Assembly: GCA_965370555.1 (NCBI GenBank)
Contig: CBDUVB010000033.1
Span: 1 to 19,420, forward strand
DNA: 19,420 bases
DNA from: JAJOKK01 sp965370555
GTDB taxonomy: Bacteria; Bipolaricaulota; Bipolaricaulia; UBA7950; UBA9294
Reading direction: 5' to 3'
Positions 13,938 to 19,420 of this stretch are shown here, in pieces. The notes under the pieces were generated by a model. That model had not been told where the DNA came from. It was given only the letters and a program-made list of their open reading frames with translations, and ran no database searches. The number at the start of each line of letters is the position of its first letter. Position 1 is the first letter of the stretch. The position numbers and the translations under genes are program-made.

Positions 13938-14975
13938 TCAGCCCATGATCAGGGCCATCATCCCCTTCTGCCCGTGCAGGCGGTTCGCCGCCTCCTCGAT
14001 GATGATCGAGTTTGGCCCGTCGATTACCTCGTCGGTTACTTCCATGTCGCGATCGGCCGGGAGGCAGTGCATATAGAAGGCGTCGTTCGTGAGGGCCATC
14101 TTCTCTTTAGTCGTGATCCAGTCCTTGTTTGCCTCGAAGACTGCCTTCGCCTTCTCTGGGTCCATCACGCCGGAGCCATCGGTTGGTTGAACGGTCCACG
14201 CCTTCGGATAGACAACATCTGCTCCCTTGAACGACTCGTCCATGTCATGAACGATCTTGAACGCTCCGCCGTTTTTCTTGGCGAGGTCCTTGGTTGCGTT
14301 AAGCACATTCGGATCGAGGTCGAGTCCCCTGGGGTGAGCGAGGGTGACGTCCATCCCCATCATCGCTGCGGAGATGATCGCGCTCTGCGGAACGGCAAGC
14401 GGTTTCTCCACCGATCCGGAGTAGGCCCAGCTCATGACGAACTTCTTCCCCTGGAGGTTGTGACCGAGCTTCTCCTGCATCACCATCACGTCGGCGAGCG
14501 CCTGACAGGGGTGGTACATGTCATCCTCCATGTTGATCACAGGAACGCGCGACCACTTGGCGAACTCGCGCACGATCAGGTGCCCCTTGCCATACTGCCA
14601 CCCGGTGGGTTTCCCGTAGATGCGGATGGCGATGGCATCTCCCATCTCGGCGAGGACGCGGGCGACATCGGAGATTCGTTCGGTGGAGTACGCCTTCTCC
14701 TCACCCTTGAGCGCCGGTGTGTAGACCGCGCCGGGCTGTAGGAAGTGCGCGTGTCCGCCGAGCTGGGTCATCCCCGCCTCGAACGAGTTGCGCGTGCGGA
14801 GAGAGGAGTTGTAGAAGAGCATGTTGAGTGTCATGTCCTCCAAGATGTGGTGCTTCTCGCGCCGGATCTGCTTTCTCTTGAGGTCGTGAGCGGTGTCGAG
14901 CATCGCTTCGATCTCATCCCGTGAAAAATCAAGCCAGGTCAGGAAATCCCGACCGCGTAAACTGGTGTTGGACAT
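13938..14975 (-). CDS. Carbamoyltransferase (YgeW/AOTCase-like clade)
   Basis: A 345-residue transcarbamylase. The phosphate-binding motif reads NSSLRTRNSFE (56-66), with Leu in place of the usual Thr of STRTR; such S-[LM]-R-T-R variants occur in acetyl- and succinylornithine carbamoyltransferases. HPCQALAD (155-162) and the canonical HCLPADR (303-309) are present. The segment MSWAYSGSVEKPLAVPQSAI (181-200) resembles YgeW proteins, but the length is shorter than the roughly 395 residues of E. coli YgeW. It probably moves a carbamoyl group from a ureido compound to phosphate (catabolic direction), with the product used by carbamate kinase, whose gene is upstream. The start has AGGAGG five bases before ATG. 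The acceptor substrate is not determined. Confidence 0.9.
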   Translation of the reverse strand: MSNTSLRGRDFLTWLDFSRDEIEAMLDTAHDLKRKQIRREKHHILEDMTLNMLFYNSSLRTRNSFEAGMTQLGGHAHFLQPGAVYTPALKGEEKAYSTERISDVARVLAEMGDAIAIRIYGKPTGWQYGKGHLIVREFAKWSRVPVINMEDDMYHPCQALADVMVMQEKLGHNLQGKKFVMSWAYSGSVEKPLAVPQSAIISAAMMGMDVTLAHPRGLDLDPNVLNATKDLAKKNGGAFKIVHDMDESFKGADVVYPKAWTVQPTDGSGVMDPEKAKAVFEANKDWITTKEKMALTNDAFYMHCLPADRDMEVTDEVIDGPNSIIIEEAANRLHGQKGMMALIMG

Positions 14976-15000
14976 ATTAGCCTCCTGATATTTTGTTTTT

Positions 15001-15045
15001 TGGGTTCGTTAGGTTCATAGGGTTCATTGGGTTTGCAGTTTGCAT
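15001..15045. repeat. Degenerate 9-bp tandem repeat
   Basis: TGGGTTCGT, TAGGTTCAT, AGGGTTCAT, TGGGTTTGC and a decayed fifth unit AGTTTGCAT fill the gap between the carbamate kinase and carbamoyltransferase genes, just upstream (in transcription) of the AGGAGG site. Confidence 0.65.
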
Positions 15046-15049
15046 TTAC

Positions 15050-16003
15050 CTAGTTTGTTATGGTTGTGCCTGCATTTCCTTCGAGGGCGTCCACAGCGCG
15101 ATCGAGCGAGGTAATGACCGCCCTCTCGCCGCCGGACTCGATGAACCTGATCGCTGCGCGCACCTTCGGCTCCATCGATCCCTTAGCGAAGTGACCCTCG
15201 GCGTGATAGCGTTTCGCCTCTTCGAGGGTGACGTGCGAGAGCCCTTTCTCCTGCGGTGTCTTGTAGTTGAGCTTCACCTGCTCTACGTCGGTGAGGATGA
15301 GGAATATCTTAGCTTCGACGTCCACTGCTAGCCGTTCGCCGGCGAGGTCCTTGTCGATCACCGCATCGACCCCGGAAAGACCGCCATTCTCTCTGATGAC
15401 TGGGATCCCACCCCCACCAGAGGCGATGACGATCGAGCGTGCCTCAATCAGCTGTCGGATCGCCTCCTTCTCGAAGATCTCGATCGGATCGGGTGAAGGG
15501 ACGACCCGCCGCCAGCCGCGACCAGCATCCTCTCGCACGTGATATCCCTTTTCATTCTCCAGCTTTCTCGCCTCTTCCCCGGAGTAGAACGGACCTACCG
15601 GCTTAGATGGGTTTTGGAAGGCCTGATCGTCCTTGTCGACGACGACCTGCGTCACCACGGTGGCGATCGGAATCTCGCCCTTGCCCTTGTCGACGAGCAG
15701 GTTGTGCAGGGTTTGCTGGATCATGTACCCGATCAGCCCCTGGCTCTCCGCCCCGCAGACGTAGAGAGGCATCGGGGCAGCGACCTCCTTGCCCGCCTCG
15801 TTCTGCAGGAGGAGGTTCCCCACCTGCGGACCATTTCCGTGCGTAATGATGATCTTGTACTTACCCGATTCAACCATCTGTGCAAGCTGCTCGCAGGTTG
15901 TCTTGACGTTTGCCATCTGCTCGTCGAACGTTCCCTGTTGCCCGGGCTTCAAGATCGCATTCCCTCCGAGTGCGATCACCGTAACCTTTTTCTCGTTGTT
16001 CAT
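15050..16003 (-). CDS. arcC: Carbamate kinase
   Basis: A 317-residue amino-acid-kinase-fold enzyme that makes ATP from carbamoyl phosphate and ADP in catabolic pathways. Motifs are complete: IALGGNAI near the N-terminus, ITHGNGPQVGNLL (about 53-65), the GWRRVVPSPDP segment typical of ArcC/YqeA, IASGGGGIPVI (about 193-203) and the AVIDKDLAGERLA nucleotide region. The start is ATG at 16003 with AGGTGATGG before it. It lies immediately upstream of two carbamoyltransferases, the standard pairing for fermentation of citrulline, allantoin/oxamate or purine-derived ureido compounds. No arginine deiminase is present, so a classical ADI pathway is not supported in this window. E. coli yqeA in the yge/xdh locus is the closest contextual parallel. 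Confidence 0.95.
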   Translation of the reverse strand: MNNEKKVTVIALGGNAILKPGQQGTFDEQMANVKTTCEQLAQMVESGKYKIIITHGNGPQVGNLLLQNEAGKEVAAPMPLYVCGAESQGLIGYMIQQTLHNLLVDKGKGEIPIATVVTQVVVDKDDQAFQNPSKPVGPFYSGEEARKLENEKGYHVREDAGRGWRRVVPSPDPIEIFEKEAIRQLIEARSIVIASGGGGIPVIRENGGLSGVDAVIDKDLAGERLAVDVEAKIFLILTDVEQVKLNYKTPQEKGLSHVTLEEAKRYHAEGHFAKGSMEPKVRAAIRFIESGGERAVITSLDRAVDALEGNAGTTITN

Positions 16004-16101
16004 TCCATCACCTGTCCTTATGTTGTATTCATGTTCTAGTCCAAAGTTGTATCGCCGAAGACCCCACGTGCGCCTCTACCCATCAGAATATCATGAGGAA
16101 A

Positions 16102-16184
16102 CCAGGAGGCCAGGAAACAGACAAATCCAAGCGGCAAACTAATTTCTTGAGGCCCAAGGATTTTAATTTTTCCTGGATTCCTGG
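16102..16184. repeat. Long imperfect hairpin in the intergenic region
   Basis: The 254-base gap between arcC and the M20 gene (16004-16257) has no convincing gene. It contains an inverted repeat: 16102-16117 pairs with 16169-16184 at 14 of 16 positions (CCAGGA units against TCCTGG units), and AAATCC (16123-16128) pairs with GGATTT (16158-16163). The right arm is part of a TCCTGGAT tandem repeat (16171-16190). The DNA here is AT-richer than the flanking genes. I found no clear promoter, although arcC probably needs one here. Confidence 0.6.
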
Positions 16185-16257
16185 ATTCCTTATCAATATT
16201 AACCCAGTACCGCCGATATGTCTTCTTGAGAAGCGCAAAATCCAGATTTTAGTCTTG

Positions 16258-17436
16258 TTAGCCATTCTGTTCGATCACCATCGAATTCAAGAACCGTGCG
16301 AAGAGATCGAGCGCCTCGTACAGAGACGACAGCTCCAGGTACTCATCGGGTTGATGCGCCTGGGCGATGTCTCCCGGCCCATATATCACCAGCGGGACGT
16401 CGATTCGCGGGACGATCTCCACTGCGTCGGTCGAGTAGGGGACGATCTCCACTTTGGGAGGCGGTCGGTCGGTCCTAGCGACCGCGGCGAGGAACCCCCT
16501 TACATACGAGTTGCTCGCGTCGCTGACAATAGGCGGTTTGTAGTTGAAAGTCTTGTACGAAAACCGTGCCCCGAATTGAGCCGCAGCATTCTCCCCCAGC
16601 CGTTTCACCAGGTCAAGGACCATACCCTTCTCCGCATCGGAGACGACACGTGAATCGATTCTAACCCGCGTCGTATCCGGAACGATGTTCACCTGCCAGC
16701 CCCCGTCGATCTGGCCGATGTTGAGCGAGGTTTTTCCTCGTCCCGGCACCTCCGGAAAACCCTTCGCCTCTTCGGCAAGTGCGAGACAGAACTCGGATGC
16801 TGGGAGGATCGTGTTGATCCCCTGTTCCGGCATCGAACCGTGCGCAGCCTTCCCCTCAAACACCGCCTCGACCCACAGCTCACCTTTCTGACCGCAGTAG
16901 GCCTTCCCCCCGGTCGGCTCGGGGATGATAAGAAACTCGGCATCATCGATCAGACCCGACTCGGCGACTGACGCAGCCCCCCGGTATGCTTTCTCCTCAT
17001 CGGCAGTCAGGGCAAGGACGAGGCTCTTCTTGAGCGGAAGGGCCTTTTCAACGATCAGTTTCGCTATCTCTAGAATAATAGCCAGGCCGCTTTTCATATC
17101 CGCCGATCCCAGGCCGGTCATTCTCCCATTAATAATCCGAGGTTCGAACGCGGGGACGGTCCACTTTTCCTCATCGGCGTTGACCGTGTCGAGGTGTGCA
17201 CAGAGGACGATCGAGCCTGACTCACTTCCAGGAATGCGTGCCACGACAGAGCTCCGTCCCTCTTCCAGGGGAAGAAGGGTGGCGTCGATCCCGTTTTTGG
17301 CAAGAAACACCTTTGCAAAGTTGGCGATCTCATCCTCGTTCCCCGGCGGATTGGCGCTTCTGATACTGACCAGTCGCTTTAGAAGCTCGACCGTCTCTTT
17401 CTGTACTCTTGCATCGATCTTGAGCAACGATTTCAT
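16258..17436 (-). CDS. M20-family metallopeptidase/deacylase (ArgE/DapE/YgeY-like)
   Basis: A 392-residue zinc-dependent amidohydrolase. The family's ligands and catalytic residues are visible: His81 and Asp83 (CAHLDTV), Asp113 (GLGSADMKSG), Glu147-Glu148 (TADEEK), Glu173 (IIPEPTG), and His361 (AQAHQPDEY). The lid/dimerisation domain lies between (about 185-300). Such enzymes remove acyl groups from amino acids or cleave small peptides. It follows the permease gene by four bases, so it is in the transporter operon and probably processes the imported compound; E. coli ygeY in the urate locus is the same family. The ATG at 17436 directly follows AAGGAG with no spacer, so the TTG three codons later (17427) is a possible true start. 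Confidence 0.92.
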   Translation of the reverse strand: MKSLLKIDARVQKETVELLKRLVSIRSANPPGNEDEIANFAKVFLAKNGIDATLLPLEEGRSSVVARIPGSESGSIVLCAHLDTVNADEEKWTVPAFEPRIINGRMTGLGSADMKSGLAIILEIAKLIVEKALPLKKSLVLALTADEEKAYRGAASVAESGLIDDAEFLIIPEPTGGKAYCGQKGELWVEAVFEGKAAHGSMPEQGINTILPASEFCLALAEEAKGFPEVPGRGKTSLNIGQIDGGWQVNIVPDTTRVRIDSRVVSDAEKGMVLDLVKRLGENAAAQFGARFSYKTFNYKPPIVSDASNSYVRGFLAAVARTDRPPPKVEIVPYSTDAVEIVPRIDVPLVIYGPGDIAQAHQPDEYLELSSLYEALDLFARFLNSMVIEQNG

Positions 17437-17440
17437 CTCC

Positions 17441-18322
17441 TTACATAATCCGCCGCAGTTTGGGATCCAATCGATCCCGCAGCGCGTCTCCCAATAGATT
17501 GAACGACAGAACGGCCATCGCTAAGAACAGACCGGGGAAGAGGATGATCCACGGGGCACGGGTGATATAGGTTCGCCCCTCGTTCATCATCCCGCCCCAG
17601 CTCGCGATGTAGGGGGGAATCCCCACCCCGAGGAAGTTGAGCGCCGCTACCTCCATGATCGAGAAGGCGAAGGTGAACGTCGCCTGTACGATCACCGGCG
17701 ATAGCAGGTTGATCGAGATGTGACGGATGAGGATCCGCGACGGCCTCATCCCCAACGCCCGCGCCGCCTCAATATAGGTGTTCTCACGAAGTGACAGGGT
17801 GGAACTGTAGACGACACGTACCATTCGCGGTGCCCATACCATGCCGACCGCGATGATCACGTTCAGGATCCCCGGCTTTCCGAGGATCGCCATCAAAGAC
17901 AAGGCAAGGATGATCGCGGGGAAAGCCATCATCGCATCGACGAAGCGCATCACGATCAGGCCAAACTTGTCGTAAAACCCGCACAACATACCGATCGGAA
18001 GCCCGAGAATAAGGGCGAAGGCCGATATGGAGAATCCCAACAGCAACGTTATCCGTGTCCCGGAGAGAGCACGGCTCAGAATGTCACGGCCAAAGTGGTC
18101 GGTGCCGAGAAGATGTGTCCTGTTCGGCCCTTGCAGTCGATGCGACAGGTTCAGCGTATCAGCGCCATAAGGAGCAATCGCAGGGCCGGTGGCCGCAACG
18201 AACAGGAACGCTACAAGGATTGACGCGGCGAGGAGCGTTGTCTTGCGCCTGGTTAAGAGCTTTACAACGGGAGAGATGAAATCTCTTATCCGTTCTCTCT
18301 GCGCCTCATCGCGACCGTTCAA
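17441..18322 (-). CDS. ABC transporter permease, DppC/OppC-like
   Basis: A 293-residue inner-membrane permease of the peptide/nickel ABC family. The N-terminus has a single membrane segment (TTLLAASILVAFLFVAAT), then LLGTDHFGRDILSRALSGTR, the DppC hallmark, followed by about five membrane helices. The ATPase-coupling EAA loop is EAARALGMRPSRILIRHI (about 184-201). It begins at TTG 18322, seven bases after GGGGG; no ATG gives a full-length N-terminus. It pairs with the DppB-like gene 15 bases upstream. The ATP-binding subunits (DppD/F) are not in the window and may be encoded elsewhere. Substrate could be a peptide, acyl amino acid or ureido compound. Confidence 0.93.
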   Translation of the reverse strand: MNGRDEAQRERIRDFISPVVKLLTRRKTTLLAASILVAFLFVAATGPAIAPYGADTLNLSHRLQGPNRTHLLGTDHFGRDILSRALSGTRITLLLGFSISAFALILGLPIGMLCGFYDKFGLIVMRFVDAMMAFPAIILALSLMAILGKPGILNVIIAVGMVWAPRMVRVVYSSTLSLRENTYIEAARALGMRPSRILIRHISINLLSPVIVQATFTFAFSIMEVAALNFLGVGIPPYIASWGGMMNEGRTYITRAPWIILFPGLFLAMAVLSFNLLGDALRDRLDPKLRRIM

Positions 18323-18337
18323 TATGCTTCCCCCTCT

Positions 18338-19285
18338 CTACTGATACCGGATTCGTGGATCCAGTGAAGCGTAGGTTAGATCCGTGATGAAGTTGATAAC
18401 AACATACAACACCGCAACGACCATCATGATCCCCTGGATGACCGGGTAGTCTCTCTTGAGGACCGACTGAACGATGAGGCTCCCTACCCCTGGCAGTGCG
18501 AACACATTCTCGGTGACGACCGCCCCCGACACCAACGAGGCGAAGGTGAACGAGACGACTGTCATGATGGGGATCGAGGCATTCCGCAGCGCGTGTTTGA
18601 CGATCACCATCCGCTCGGCCAATCCTTTGGCCCTTGCTGTTGTGATGTAGTCGGCCTGCAGCACGTCGAGCATGCTCGAACGGGCCGTGCGGGCGACCAG
18701 TGCCGCATTGACGAATCCAAGGGAGAACGCAGGGAGGATGAGGTTCTTCAGGTTCCCCAAGTTCCCCGTGGCAAGGATGGATGTGAAGCCCGAACTCGGT
18801 AACCAGTGGAGCTTCCCTGCGATCACCGTCATCAGCATCAACCCCAACCAAAAACTGGGGATGGATGCCCCGGCAAGGGCAAAAAGGAGGAACGTGTTAT
18901 CCGCCCAGCTATTCGGTTTGAGCGCAGAGAACACCCCCCCTGGAATACCGATCCCGATAACGACCAACAGTGCCATCAGGCCGAGTAGGATACTCGTCTC
19001 TGCTCGCTGGCCGATGATATGGAGCACCGGCTGGCGGTGGAAGAGGGATTCGCCCAAGTTGCCGCGAAAGAAATTCGTGAAGTAGTGATAAAACTGGACA
19101 AGCATCGGCTGGTCAAGCCCCCAGCTCACCCTCAGTTGTTCGATCTGTTCAGGTGTTGCGTTCGCTCCCAGCATCACCGCCGCGGGATCCCCAGGGACAA
19201 GTTGCATCAGGATGAATGTAATAGTGATCACCAGGAAGGTGCTCACCAGCATCCCAATACCGCGACGAGCGATGAACGAAAACAT
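18338..19285 (-). CDS. ABC transporter permease, DppB/OppB-like
   Basis: A 315-residue permease. The N-terminal helix with MQLVPGDPAAVMLGANATPEQ, the WGLDQPMLVQFYHYFTNFFRGNLGES segment, and the C-terminal ALPGVGSLIVQSVLKRDYPVIQG and SLDPRIRYQ are standard for DppB/OppB. The EAA coupling loop is TTARAKGLAERMVIVKHALRNASIPIM. Six membrane segments are expected. The ATG at 19285 has GAGGAG eight bases upstream. It follows the end of a probable solute-binding-protein gene after a strong hairpin, the usual order SBP-permease-permease. Confidence 0.94.
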   Translation of the reverse strand: MFSFIARRGIGMLVSTFLVITITFILMQLVPGDPAAVMLGANATPEQIEQLRVSWGLDQPMLVQFYHYFTNFFRGNLGESLFHRQPVLHIIGQRAETSILLGLMALLVVIGIGIPGGVFSALKPNSWADNTFLLFALAGASIPSFWLGLMLMTVIAGKLHWLPSSGFTSILATGNLGNLKNLILPAFSLGFVNAALVARTARSSMLDVLQADYITTARAKGLAERMVIVKHALRNASIPIMTVVSFTFASLVSGAVVTENVFALPGVGSLIVQSVLKRDYPVIQGIMMVVAVLYVVINFITDLTYASLDPRIRYQ

Positions 19286-19313
19286 CTTAAGAACTCCTCA
19301 TTTAGTGTTAAAC

Positions 19314-19344
19314 GCCCCTCCACCGCTTATGGCGGCAGAGGGGC
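19314..19344 (-). terminator. Hairpin between the solute-binding-protein end and dppB-like gene
   Basis: In the minus-strand RNA GCCCCUC pairs with GAGGGGC and UGCCGC pairs with GCGGUG (two G-U pairs) around a CAUAA loop, followed by GUUUAAC. The pairs become mismatches on the plus strand, so it is a minus-strand structure. Such hairpins after SBP genes usually lower permease expression or protect the SBP mRNA end. Confidence 0.65.
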
Positions 19345-19359
19345 CACGTGTTCCAGTAT

Positions 19360-19420
19360 CTAGTGCCTGAATCCGTGGAGGTATGAAGGAGTCACCCGTT
19401 GAGGGTGCAGTTCAGTCATC
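19360..19420 (-). CDS. C-terminal end of an upstream gene, probably the solute-binding protein (partial)
   Basis: The minus frame from the window edge reads 19 residues ending TPSYLHGFRH before a TAG at 19362-19360. It sits directly before the dppB-like gene with a hairpin between, which is where an extracellular solute-binding protein gene normally lies. The fragment is too short to identify by motif; the assignment rests on position. Confidence 0.45.
   Translation of the reverse strand, partial: MTELHPQRVTPSYLHGFRH

Noticed and set aside
13929..14741. 270-codon plus-strand open frame opposite the second carbamoyltransferase
   Set aside because: Shadow of a well-supported enzyme on the minus strand, caused by high GC codon use.
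16083..16265. 60-codon minus-strand open frame in the arcC leader
   Set aside because: It lies within repeat-derived sequence (SWPPGFL-type translation of CCTGG units), starts inside the end of the M20 gene and has no ribosome site.

Overview
The window carries ordinary bacterial chromosomal DNA of moderately high GC with tight Shine-Dalgarno-led operons. The gene content (Fe(II)-type FeoB, a two-domain protein disulfide oxidoreductase of the kind common in thermophiles and anaerobes, carbamate kinase, a molybdenum hydroxylase) suggests an anaerobic, possibly heat-adapted bacterium. A candidate-phylum lineage such as Bipolaricaulota is my guess and cannot be proven from this sequence. No rRNA, tRNA or CRISPR array was seen.

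Region 1 (1-3640, minus strand) is a metal operon: fur, feoB (overlapping fur by ATGA), an AhpD/CMD-type small redox protein, and a putative 10-TM heavy-metal/manganese exporter that runs off the left edge. A consensus-like promoter and a 17-bp Fur-family palindrome lie directly upstream of fur, which points to autoregulation of the operon. Region 2 (3737-5437, plus strand) holds a cysteine-rich protein of an uncharacterised family and an orphan P-loop kinase. Region 3 (5447-7203) is a thiol-redox module: a leaderless arsR, then glutaredoxin and PDO on the minus strand, divergent from an OsmC-type peroxidase across an AT-rich palindrome. Region 4 (7250-8397) encodes a secreted protein and a small membrane protein, neither recognised.

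Region 5 (8456-10483) contains the decayed 3' end of a REP-associated tyrosine transposase (RAYT) framed by inverted copies of a 26-bp repeat. Next to it is an AT-richer dGTPase gene (TTG start) preceded by a 275-bp leader with its own promoter, short coupled ORFs and internal repeats. Three more copies of the same 26-bp repeat lie at 12738-12873, and one of them supplies the first codons of the next gene.

Region 6 (10484-19420, minus strand) reads as one catabolic locus: end of a probable solute-binding protein, DppB- and DppC-like permeases, an M20 deacylase/peptidase, carbamate kinase, two tandem divergent carbamoyltransferases of the YgeW/AOTCase-like clade, and a molybdopterin-binding xanthine dehydrogenase-type subunit. 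The set resembles the E. coli yge/xdh purine-urate locus. The likely logic is uptake, hydrolysis, carbamoyl transfer to phosphate, and ATP formation by carbamate kinase. The substrate is not fixed by the sequence, and the presence of two carbamoyltransferases, one lacking the His of the HCLP motif, is the most unusual feature.
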